Source: Leptolyngbya sp. SIOISBB (lineage in GTDB: Bacteria > Cyanobacteriota > Cyanobacteriia > Phormidesmidales > Phormidesmidaceae). Taken from it: 64,000 nt of DNA. The notes under the pieces are model-generated. The model was not told the DNA's origin. It made no database searches and was given only the letters and a program-made list of their open reading frames with translations. A program made the translations under genes and the position numbers. The stretch is from contig JAAHII010000001.1 in assembly GCA_010671905.1 (NCBI GenBank), positions 930,001-994,000 on the forward strand, given 5' to 3'. Positions 29,039 through 37,036 of the stretch are shown one piece after another (the stretch's first letter is position 1; each line of letters begins with the position of its first letter).

Positions 29039-30304
29039 TCACTCAGCGGGTTCTATGCGGAGGAGTTGCCCATTGGACTCATCCGTCAAGACATACAGTA
29101 AGCCATCGGGGCCTTGCCGGACATCGCGCACGCGCTGACCAATGGCGATCGCGACTTCATTGACAACCGTGCCCGAGGCATCGACTTCTAGGCGACGAAT
29201 ATCTTGCGACACTAATCCCCCGGCAAAGAGATGACCCTGCCATGCCGGAAAGGCATCGCCGCGATAGACCGCTAACCCCGAGGGCGCGATCGAGGGTGTC
29301 CAAATGACTTGTGGATCAATCATGCCGGGCAGCGATGTTTCCGGCGAAATTAAGCCGCCGGAATACTCTCGACTATGGGTAGCTACCGGCCAACCGTAAT
29401 TTTCACCCGCATCGATGCGATTCACTTCGTCACCCCCGCGCGCGCCGTGCTCAGTGGCCCAAACTTGTTCAGTAGCGGGGTCGATCGCCATTCCTTGAAT
29501 ATTGCGATGTCCATAGCTCCAGACTTCTGGCGCGGCACTCGGATCATTGGCAAACGGATTATCAGTTGGGATCGATCCATCGTCGTTAAGGCGAACGACT
29601 TTGCCGAGATGACTGTTGAGGTTTTGCGCTTGCTGACGGATAAACTCGCCGTCCAATGAGACTGGCGGATTGCCGCCATCCCCAATGGCCGCCAGTAGCG
29701 TGCCATCGGGTAACCAGGTCAGCCGTGAGCCAAAATGCTGGCCCCGAGATTTCGTTTGAGACACCTCAAAAATCACTTGCCAATCGCTCAGGGCACTGCC
29801 GTCAAAGGTGGCGCGAGCAATCTGAGTGCGGTTAGCGTCCGTTGTGCCTTGAGAATAAGTGAAATACACCAGTTGATTCGCCGCAAAGTCAGGATGCAGC
29901 GCAATGTCTAGCAGGCCGCCTTGGCCCTGAGCGAACAGGTCAGGTACCCCCAAAATCGGCGTCGACTCCAACACGCCATCCTGAACGAGCCGCACTTGGC
30001 CCGATCGCTCGGTAATCAGAAAATCCCCGTCTGGCAACCAGGCCACGCCCCAGGGATGCTCCAGGTTATCCACCACGGTGACGATCTGGAAATCGCGATC
30101 GCTGTCCTCAGCCCCTTCAGCAATCTCGGCACCCTCAGCAATCTCAGGCGTTTCTGATACCTCAGCCGTTTCTGGAGGTGCGATCGCTGGAGTAGACTCC
30201 GGTTGAGCAGCACAGCTCAGCAGGCCGCAGAGCGCGATCGCACCTCCAGAAACGAGCAAAGAGTAGGCCCGTCGAGTTTTAGACAGTTGGCGATTCATTG
30301 ACAA
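29039..30304 (-). CDS. PQQ-dependent sugar dehydrogenase-like lipoprotein
   Basis: A protein of 421 residues of the soluble glucose/aldose dehydrogenase (GDH-B/YliI) family, a six-bladed propeller that oxidises sugars with PQQ. The leader ends in 'LLSCAAQ', a lipobox. Low-complexity Glu/Ala repeats follow, then the propeller motifs 'LEHPWGVAWLPDGDFLITER', 'GQHFGSRLTWLPDGTLLAAI', 'GHRNIQG' and 'EHGARGGDEVN', which contain the usual PQQ and calcium contact residues. It is located on the periplasmic side. Whether this cyanobacterium makes PQQ cannot be told here, so the true cofactor and substrate are open. Confidence 0.85.
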   Translation of the reverse strand: MSMNRQLSKTRRAYSLLVSGGAIALCGLLSCAAQPESTPAIAPPETAEVSETPEIAEGAEIAEGAEDSDRDFQIVTVVDNLEHPWGVAWLPDGDFLITERSGQVRLVQDGVLESTPILGVPDLFAQGQGGLLDIALHPDFAANQLVYFTYSQGTTDANRTQIARATFDGSALSDWQVIFEVSQTKSRGQHFGSRLTWLPDGTLLAAIGDGGNPPVSLDGEFIRQQAQNLNSHLGKVVRLNDDGSIPTDNPFANDPSAAPEVWSYGHRNIQGMAIDPATEQVWATEHGARGGDEVNRIDAGENYGWPVATHSREYSGGLISPETSLPGMIDPQVIWTPSIAPSGLAVYRGDAFPAWQGHLFAGGLVSQDIRRLEVDASGTVVNEVAIAIGQRVRDVRQGPDGLLYVLTDESNGQLLRIEPAE

Positions 30305-30592
30305 CCTATCTCATCATTAGTAGCTTGCCGTCATCAGCGGTGAGCCAAGGGGCTAGGTCGTATAGGATGACGCTTGAGGTGAAACCCAGAGGCGAATACC
30401 CTTCGACCCATGACCTACGCTGATTGACCCAGTTCCACTATATCGACCGTTTCTCCAACTGCGGGGCTGAACTATCAGCACTTGGCTGTTTAATCTTTTG
30501 TGGTGTGCAAAAAGGCTACTCTGTTTGTCAGCCATCATCCGAGACGCAGATTCAGTACAATAAAACTACTTTGCGGCTGTGTGGAGACTGCC

Positions 30593-31330
30593 ATGGTTGA
30601 TCAGCTTGCCTTGCCAACATCCGAAGCCGACCAGTCTGATGAAGCAATCATTTTTCCCGATGCTAACCAACTGGTGACTGAGGATGACACCCCAGTGGAT
30701 AATTTTGCCTCTGAAAAACAACAGCGCTTATTGACTTCCATCCTGTTTAGCAGTCTTAAAGAGCGTCAGCCATTTATCGCGGCGGCTAATGTTGGGATTT
30801 ATTACACCGACGACCAGCCGCCGATTGTGCCTGATGTGTTTGTCAGCTTTGGAGTGCAGGTCGCTAAAGACTGGTGGGCTAAGCAAAATCGCTGCTATCT
30901 ATTGTGGAAGTTTGGGAAGCCGCCCGAAATTGCGATCGAACTGGTGTCTAACAAAGTCGGTAAAGAGCTGACGGATAAACTCGCCATCTATGAACACATG
31001 CGGGTCAGCTACTACGCCGTTTATGACCCCAAACAACGCCTCAGTGAGCACCCTTTACGGATTTTTGAACTTCGGGGGACGCAATATTTTGAGCTGTCTC
31101 AACCCTGGATGGCGCATGTTGAGTTGGGACTCACGCTCTGGGATGGGGAGTTGGAAGGGAACGACAACACCTGGTTACGCTGGCAAGATGCCAACGGCAA
31201 TCTCCTGCCAACCGGGGATGAACAGGCTGCCCAGGCTCAAGCCCAAGCTGAACAAGAACGCGATCGCGCCGATCGCTTAGCGGCCTATCTTCGATCACAG
31301 GGGATCAATCCTGACGAACTGCCCCAATAA
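30593..31330 (+). CDS. Uma2 family (DUF820) putative restriction-endonuclease-fold protein
   Basis: About 245 residues. The family has a PD-(D/E)XK nuclease fold and is expanded in cyanobacteria. The core signature is visible: 'PDVFVSFG' and 'PEIAIELVSNKVGKE', with the D and E-x-K-like residues. The C-terminus (about 205-245) is a Gln/Glu/Arg coiled coil ending in 'YLRSQGINPDELPQ', typical of the family. The ATG at 30593 is preceded by GGAG. It lies just upstream of polA on the same strand. The biological role of the family is not established. Confidence 0.85.
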   Translation: MVDQLALPTSEADQSDEAIIFPDANQLVTEDDTPVDNFASEKQQRLLTSILFSSLKERQPFIAAANVGIYYTDDQPPIVPDVFVSFGVQVAKDWWAKQNRCYLLWKFGKPPEIAIELVSNKVGKELTDKLAIYEHMRVSYYAVYDPKQRLSEHPLRIFELRGTQYFELSQPWMAHVELGLTLWDGELEGNDNTWLRWQDANGNLLPTGDEQAAQAQAQAEQERDRADRLAAYLRSQGINPDELPQ

Positions 31331-31416
31331 CCTCGATGTTATCGGCCCACAAATTTTGCTCTCCCAGCCTTTTACAATGGAGCCCTGTACTCTGAACGCG
31401 ATCGCACCTAAAACCT

Positions 31417-34311
31417 GTGGCTGACCAATCTCCTTTGCTGATGCTCGTTGACGGGCACTCTTTAGCCTTTCGTTCTTACTACGCCCACACCAAAGGGCCA
31501 GAAGGCGGGCTCCGCACCTCCACAGGCATTCCCACCAGCGTTTGTTACGGCTTTCTCAAGTCGCTGTTGGATACGATCGAAGCTGAACGGCCTCAATATG
31601 CTGCCGTCGCGTTCGATCTCGATCAGCCGACCTTTCGCCACGAAATGGCCGATGACTATAAAGAAGGTCGCCCCGAAGCTCCTCAAGACTTTGTGGAGGA
31701 TGTCAAGAACCTGCAAGACCTGCTGCAAACCCTGGGATTTTGCGTGGTCACCGCTCCGGGATTTGAAGCCGACGACGTGATTGGCACCCTCTCCACTTCA
31801 GGAAAAACAGAAGGTTATCGAGTCAAAATTCTCAGCGGCGACCAGGATCTGTTTCAACTGGTTGACGAAGAACAGGGCCTGGTGTCGGTGCTGTATCTCA
31901 GCAGCATCTTTGCCAAGGGGCCGGGGAAAAGTGGGCCAAAGGAATTCCAGGCCGAACAGGTCAAAGACAAGCTGGATATTTTGCCATCCCAGGTGGTGGA
32001 CTACAAGGCGCTGTGCGGCGACACCTCCGACAACATTCCGGGGGTGAGAGGGATTGGGGCCAAGACCGCCGCCAAGTTGCTCAACCAGTACGGTACTTTA
32101 GATGCCGTTTATGCCGACCTCGACAATATCAAAGGTGCCACTCAGAAAAAGCTGCGGGAAGGCAAAGACAAGGCCTACCATTCCCAAACAATGGCCCGCA
32201 TTGTCACCGATGTAGCGTTAGAGGCCCATCTAGAAACCTGCAAGCTCACCGGATTTGATTTGGACGCCGTCACCGCCAAGCTCAAGCGTCTGGAATTTCA
32301 ACAGTTCATCAGTCGCTTACCCTACATCGAAGCGGCACTGAAAGGCGAAGCGCCGCCAGAGAAACCGGCTAAAGAATCAAAGGTGCGGGAAGATCCCGAT
32401 CTGGCCTTTTTTTCAGCGGAAGAAACCGACCAGGCGCAGCGGGTCAAGGCGGTTGATATTACCCCGCGAATCATCACGACGGCAGAAGCCCTGTACGACC
32501 TGCTGGACTTGCTGGGCGAACAGACCGATCCGGCCAATCCCGTGGCGTGGGATACGGAGACAACCTCGCTGACGCCTCGTGATGCGGATTTAGTGGGCAT
32601 CGGCTGCAGTTGGGGAGAGGGCAAAGCTGACCTCGCCTACATTCCCGTCGGTCACAAGGAGGGCACCCAGCTCGATAAAGCCACGGTGCTAGAAGCGCTA
32701 CGCCCGATTTTAGAAGGAGCGGAGTTTCCCAAGGTATTGCAAAATGCAAAGTACGATCGCCTCGTGCTGCGATCGCAAGGCATCCAGCTCGCGGGTGTCG
32801 TGTTTGACACCATGTTGGCCAGCTACATTGCGAACCCCGAAGCGAACCACAACCTCAGTGATTTATCTCTGAAATATCTCAACGTTTCCGCCCTGAGTTA
32901 CACCGACTTGGTGCCTAAAGGCAAAACGATCGCAGACCTGCCCATTGCCGATGTGGCCGATTATTGCGGGGCCGATGTCCACACGACGTATCGCCTCACG
33001 TCCCTGCTCAAAGCGGAACTGGCTCCATACCCGGATTTGGAAAAACTCTTTCACGAGGTAGAACTGCCTCTGGAACCGGTACTGGCTGAGATGGAGTACG
33101 AAGGCATCCGCATTGACTCCGAGTATCTCGGCAAGTTCTCAAAGCAATTGGAAACTGACCTCAAAAAGATTGAAGAAGAAGCCTATGAACTGGCCGGAGA
33201 AGAATTTAATCTCGGTTCCCCAAAACAACTGAGTGCCTTGCTGTTTGAGAAGTTGGGGTTAGACAAACGCAAATCGCGTAAGAACAAATCCGGCGGTTAT
33301 TCCACCGATGCCTCGACGCTAGAAAAGCTCCAGGATGACCATCCCGTGGTGAAGCTGATTGTCGAAAACCGGACGCTGTCCAAGCTCAAGTCCACCTATG
33401 TCGATGCCCTGCCCGAACTGGTGCGCCGCGACACCCATCGGGTTCACACCGACTTCAACCAGGCCGTCACCGCCACCGGTCGCCTGTCCTCGTCGAATCC
33501 CAACTTGCAAAACATCCCCATTCGCACTGCCTTCAGTCGCCAGATCCGCGCCGCCTTCATTCCCCAAGATGGCTGGAAACTGGTGGCCGCCGACTATTCG
33601 CAAATTGAGCTGCGGATTTTGGCCCACTTGAGCGAAGAGCCCGTGCTGATTGAAGCCTACAACAGCGGCGATGACGTACACGGCCTGACTGCGCGTCTAC
33701 TGTTTGAAAAAGACGACATCACTCCAGACGAACGGCGCATGGGCAAAATCATCAACTTCGGCATCATTTATGGCATGGGAGCAACGCGATTTGCGCGGGA
33801 GGCCGAAGTCAGCCGCAGCGAAGCCAAAACGTTCATCGATCGCTACTACGATCGCTACCCCAACGTCTTTGAATACCTGCAACAAATCCAGCGAGAAGCG
33901 ATCGCCCACGGCTATGTGCAAACCCTGATGGGTCGCCGTCGCTACTTTAACTTCACTAGTGGCCAACTGCGGGATATGCAAGGCAGCGACCCCGACGCGA
34001 TCGATTTGAACAATCTCAAGCGCATCAACGGCTACGATGCTGGCATGTTGAGAGCTGCCGCCAACGCCCCCATCCAAGGCTCCAGTGCCGACATCATTAA
34101 AGTGGCGATGATCCGTCTGCATGAATTGCTGAAGGGGTATCAAACTCGCCTGTTGCTACAGGTCCATGACGAACTCGTGTTTGAAGTGCCACCAGAGGAG
34201 TGGGCGGCACTGGAGCCGAAGATTACCGACGCCATGGAGTCCGCCGTATCCCTCAAAGTGCCTCTGGTGGTGGAAGCCAGCGCTGGCCCCAACTGGATGG
34301 AGGCCAAGTAA
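31417..34311 (+). CDS. polA: DNA polymerase I
   Basis: Full-length enzyme (964 residues, GTG start) that fills gaps and removes RNA primers. The 5'-nuclease domain occupies about residues 1-300 ('LLMLVDGHSLAFRSYYA', 'GVRGIGAKTA'). The 3'-5' exonuclease domain retains its catalytic residues (D379 and E381 in 'WDTETTS', plus 'NAKYDRL' and 'YCGADVHTTY'), so proofreading is expected. The polymerase domain has motif A 'DYSQIELRILAHLS' (D726), motif B 'RRMGKIINFGIIYGM' and motif C 'VHDELVFEV' (D918, E919). A diverged remnant of the 3' end of a polA gene lies 1.9 kb downstream at 36213-36460. Confidence 0.96.
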   Translation: MADQSPLLMLVDGHSLAFRSYYAHTKGPEGGLRTSTGIPTSVCYGFLKSLLDTIEAERPQYAAVAFDLDQPTFRHEMADDYKEGRPEAPQDFVEDVKNLQDLLQTLGFCVVTAPGFEADDVIGTLSTSGKTEGYRVKILSGDQDLFQLVDEEQGLVSVLYLSSIFAKGPGKSGPKEFQAEQVKDKLDILPSQVVDYKALCGDTSDNIPGVRGIGAKTAAKLLNQYGTLDAVYADLDNIKGATQKKLREGKDKAYHSQTMARIVTDVALEAHLETCKLTGFDLDAVTAKLKRLEFQQFISRLPYIEAALKGEAPPEKPAKESKVREDPDLAFFSAEETDQAQRVKAVDITPRIITTAEALYDLLDLLGEQTDPANPVAWDTETTSLTPRDADLVGIGCSWGEGKADLAYIPVGHKEGTQLDKATVLEALRPILEGAEFPKVLQNAKYDRLVLRSQGIQLAGVVFDTMLASYIANPEANHNLSDLSLKYLNVSALSYTDLVPKGKTIADLPIADVADYCGADVHTTYRLTSLLKAELAPYPDLEKLFHEVELPLEPVLAEMEYEGIRIDSEYLGKFSKQLETDLKKIEEEAYELAGEEFNLGSPKQLSALLFEKLGLDKRKSRKNKSGGYSTDASTLEKLQDDHPVVKLIVENRTLSKLKSTYVDALPELVRRDTHRVHTDFNQAVTATGRLSSSNPNLQNIPIRTAFSRQIRAAFIPQDGWKLVAADYSQIELRILAHLSEEPVLIEAYNSGDDVHGLTARLLFEKDDITPDERRMGKIINFGIIYGMGATRFAREAEVSRSEAKTFIDRYYDRYPNVFEYLQQIQREAIAHGYVQTLMGRRRYFNFTSGQLRDMQGSDPDAIDLNNLKRINGYDAGMLRAAANAPIQGSSADIIKVAMIRLHELLKGYQTRLLLQVHDELVFEVPPEEWAALEPKITDAMESAVSLKVPLVVEASAGPNWMEAK

Positions 34312-34516
34312 TACCGGTCACCAATAACCGCATGGGTTGGAAGATCAAATCATCTAGAGTACGTGCTGAGTATGCTCAATTGCGGAAGCGGGGCGATCGC
34401 TCTGCCAGCAATAACTGTATTGACTCACCCTTACCCAATACGCTGCCAGCAGTCTATCCCTAAGGTAGAGAAATTGCGCACCCTGTTTTGTGCCAAAAAA
34501 GGTACAGTAGTGTCAC

Positions 34517-34867
34517 ATGAGTACAAAGCGGGTACCTGCTAAGTTCTATCAGACAGAAGGGGGGAATGAGCCGGTTCGGGAATGGCTCAAACGGCTTGAT
34601 GTCTTGGAGAGGAAAATAGTCGGTGCTGATATCAAGACCGTTGAGTATGGCTGGCCGATTGGTATGCCAACCTGCCGTTCGATGGGAAAAGGGCTCTACG
34701 AAGTTCGCTCTAATCTTCCCAATGGCAAGATTGCCCGAGTCCTTTTCTGCATGTTTGAAAACCACATGATTCTATTGCATGGGTTCATCAAAAAAACTCA
34801 GAAAACCCCAGCCAAAGAACTAGACCTAGCGCTTAAACGGAAAAGTATCCTGGAGACAAGGCGATGA
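34517..34867 (+). CDS. HigB-like toxin (phage Gp49/RelE-type)
   Basis: A basic protein of 116 residues with the phage-derived Gp49-like/HigB pattern: an N-terminal strand, 'EWLKRLDVLERKIVGADIKT', 'MGKGLYEVRSNL', 'IARVLFCMFENHMILLHGFIKKTQKTP' split over strand and loop, and a final Lys-rich helix. Members are ribosome-associated mRNA interferases in type II toxin-antitoxin modules. Its stop overlaps the next gene by four bases (ATGA), and toxin first with antitoxin second is the HigBA order. The module lies between polA and a remnant of a polA 3' end. Confidence 0.85.
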   Translation: MSTKRVPAKFYQTEGGNEPVREWLKRLDVLERKIVGADIKTVEYGWPIGMPTCRSMGKGLYEVRSNLPNGKIARVLFCMFENHMILLHGFIKKTQKTPAKELDLALKRKSILETRR

Positions 34868-35214
34868 CAAATAATCCTCATATTGGCTCTTCTTTAGATG
34901 ATTTTTTAGAAGAGGATGGAGTCCTTGCTGAAGTGAATGCTCTCGCCCTGAAGCGCGTGCTGGCATGGCAACTTCTTCAAGCGATGCATCAAAGAGGGTT
35001 AAGCAAATCTCAAATGGCAGTTTTTATGAAAACGAGTCGTTCTTCACTAGATCGATTGCTTGATCCTGATAATACGTCTGTCACGCTTAAAACGATGGAT
35101 CGTGCGGCAGCAATTTTGGGGAAACGTCTTCAGATCGAGTTAGTCGATATTCAGGAGTCCAGCACTGAAGTATTGGCTGCTCAAGAGTCCGCTGAGCCCT
35201 ACGCATTGAGTTGA
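34864..35214 (+). CDS. HigA-like antitoxin (XRE helix-turn-helix)
   Basis: A 116-residue DNA-binding antitoxin. The helix-turn-helix spans about residues 45-90 ('RGLSKSQMAVFMKTSRSSLD' then 'RLLDPDNTSVTLKTMDRAAA'). The N-terminal acidic helix ('DDFLEEDGVLAEVNALALKR') would cover the toxin. Overlap with the toxin gene implies coupled translation. Antitoxins of this class repress their own operon; a candidate operator was not identified. Confidence 0.85.
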   Translation: MTNNPHIGSSLDDFLEEDGVLAEVNALALKRVLAWQLLQAMHQRGLSKSQMAVFMKTSRSSLDRLLDPDNTSVTLKTMDRAAAILGKRLQIELVDIQESSTEVLAAQESAEPYALS

Positions 35215-35323
35215 TGAGTTGTTCAACAGAGAGAAGCGGTTTTGTCAGGATTTGAGTGGTCGATCTGAACGAAATGACAAAATCTGGGCCGAACTATCCT
35301 TGATGAAAAAACAGGCTATCTAA

Positions 35324-36154
35324 ATGTCTTGGCACCTTAATCAACGAGTAGAAACCAGTGCCGGAGAAGTAGCCATCGGGACAGGTGGCAATGGCCCCGC
35401 TCTGGTCTTAGCGCATGGCTGGCCCTGGTCTTCTTTTTCGTGGCATCGGGTCATCCCCGGACTGGCAAAACATTTCCGAGTCCATTGGTATGACATGCCG
35501 GGCTATGGCAAATCCGCCAAAACCGTAGGTCAACGAACATCGCTTGACGTGCAGGGGCAGGTTTTTGCCGAGATGCTTGACCATTGGGGACTGGAGCGAC
35601 CGTTGGTCGTAGCGCATGACTTTGGGGGCGCGACGACGCTGCGTGCCCACTTGCTGCATGGGTGTGAATTTGACCGATATGTTTTGATGAACGTCGTAGC
35701 CATGAGACCGTGGGGCTCAGAGTTTTTTGACCACGTAGGACGCCACGTCGAGGCATTTCTCAAACTGCCGCCCCATATTCATCGAGCGGTAGTCACAGCC
35801 TATATCGAAGGGGCACTGGTGAACGAGATTGATCCTAGTGATCTGGAACACCTGATCGAGCCTTGGATTTCAGAAGAAGGGCACAGGAGCTTCTATCAGC
35901 AGTTTGCCCAGGCCGATGAGCAATATACGGCGGAAATTGAGCCGTCATTTGGCCAAGTGCGGTGTCCAGTGAAAATCATCTGGGGCAAAGAGGATCCTTG
36001 GATTCCCCTAGAACGAGGAGAAGCGCTGCATGAGCTCATGCCCCATGCCTCGTTTGAGATCTTAGAAAATGTGGGTCACCTGCCACAATTAGAGGCCCCC
36101 AAGCTGGTCTTAGAAAAGCTGGTGGGATTTTTGTTGAGTGATGCAGCTGATTAG
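35324..36154 (+). CDS. alpha/beta hydrolase, haloacid/haloalkane dehalogenase-like
   Basis: A 276-residue alpha/beta-fold hydrolase. The oxyanion motif is 'HGWPWSSFSWH', the nucleophile elbow is 'VAHDFGG' with Asp rather than Ser, the acid is in 'GKEDPWIP', and the catalytic His is in 'NVGHLPQLEAP'. An Asp nucleophile is the mark of dehalogenases and epoxide hydrolases, so it is likely one of these and not an esterase. Substrate is unknown. It lies directly after the toxin-antitoxin pair and before the polA remnant. Confidence 0.8.
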   Translation: MSWHLNQRVETSAGEVAIGTGGNGPALVLAHGWPWSSFSWHRVIPGLAKHFRVHWYDMPGYGKSAKTVGQRTSLDVQGQVFAEMLDHWGLERPLVVAHDFGGATTLRAHLLHGCEFDRYVLMNVVAMRPWGSEFFDHVGRHVEAFLKLPPHIHRAVVTAYIEGALVNEIDPSDLEHLIEPWISEEGHRSFYQQFAQADEQYTAEIEPSFGQVRCPVKIIWGKEDPWIPLERGEALHELMPHASFEILENVGHLPQLEAPKLVLEKLVGFLLSDAAD

Positions 36155-36212
36155 CGAGAGTAGCGAGCTGAACTTTGGGCAATCATGATGATCTCTACGT
36201 ACACCTCGTTAT

Positions 36213-36460
36213 GTGGATCCATGCAGGTGTTTGAAGTCTCGCCAGGAAAGTGGACGGAGTTGGAGCCCAAGATGTAGCAGAATGCGGAATGCGGAGGTCG
36301 GAATGCGGAATTGAAATGCAGGCTAGAAAGCGGTCTCAACCATCCAGGGCGACCTGATCAAACTGCGGCTTGCCATAACCGACGCCATGGAGTCCACTGT
36401 ATCTCTCAAAATGCCCCTTGTAGCGGCAGTCAGTGCTGGCTCCAATGGCTGGCGGCCAAG
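36213..36460 (+). pseudogene. remnant of a polA 3' end, interrupted by a 105-bp element
   Basis: The translated pieces 'VFEV.P..W..LEPK' (from 36227) and 'DAMES.VSLK.PLV' align with the last 45 or so residues of PolA encoded at 34170-34311. The DNA has drifted and has a small indel near the end. The alignment is interrupted exactly at the Lys-Ile-Thr codons by the repeat at 36273-36377. It is the only visible part of the gene, so it is non-functional. Confidence 0.75.
36273..36377 (-). repeat. 105-bp dispersed TIR element, copy C
   Basis: Ends TGTAGCA and TGCCATA, opposite orientation to A and B, same length. It sits within the polA remnant. Comparison with intact polA (AAGATTACC) gives the empty site and fixes the insertion at a T/TA position. 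Confidence 0.82.
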
Positions 36461-36516
36461 GCGTCGGACGTTGAGCAGAGCATTCAGAGGCGATCGCCCT
36501 GGCGCCTAAATGACCG

Positions 36517-36750
36517 CTAGCTCCGAATGGATTCGGTGATCACAGCGATCGCCCCCAAGCACAGGATGAGTACAAACCCACGACTAAACACATCCTCCAA
36601 AACTTTAACCATCAATCCAGACAACAGACTGAACTGCAGCACCACGGAGATGACATAGGCTACGGTGCAGCCGGTGAGACCCAGCAAAAAATACTTCAGG
36701 GCTTTCGCTGCTAAGGGCAGCAGGGAATACGAGGTCGGTTGCTGTCGCAT
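36517..36750 (-). CDS. small two-helix membrane protein, paralogue 1
   Basis: 77 residues with two predicted membrane helices (about 18-45 and 50-72). It is clearly related to the 78-residue protein at 40744-40980: both contain 'KYFLLGL.GCTV.YV' and end in 'AVITES(I/L)RS'. Both lie on the minus strand on either side of the STAND/WD40 gene, and their upstream regions also share sequence (around CAGTAT). I know no family name. Function is unknown; conservation of the pair argues that it is a real gene. Confidence 0.65.
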   Translation of the reverse strand: MRQQPTSYSLLPLAAKALKYFLLGLTGCTVAYVISVVLQFSLLSGLMVKVLEDVFSRGFVLILCLGAIAVITESIRS

Positions 36751-37036
36751 GAAGGGATCCTCAGAACAGATGGCATTAGTTTGCGAGATACTTTTGACAG
36801 TGGCGTGAATTCAGTATGAAAAAGCCACTCGAGTTTGTTGACTGAGAGTGAGCCAATTTCCCCACCGTCCTCTCAACTGTCCACCCAAGAAGCCGCTGCC
36901 ATCAGGGCAAATCGACAGTTCAGTAGCCTGATCGCCCAGTGGCTGACCCGAAAAAAATCGCCTACCATCGACGCAAGTCCAGAAACTTTCCGTTAAGTTT
37001 CCGGTTGCCTGAGTCGTCATCTGCCCCCAACGAACC

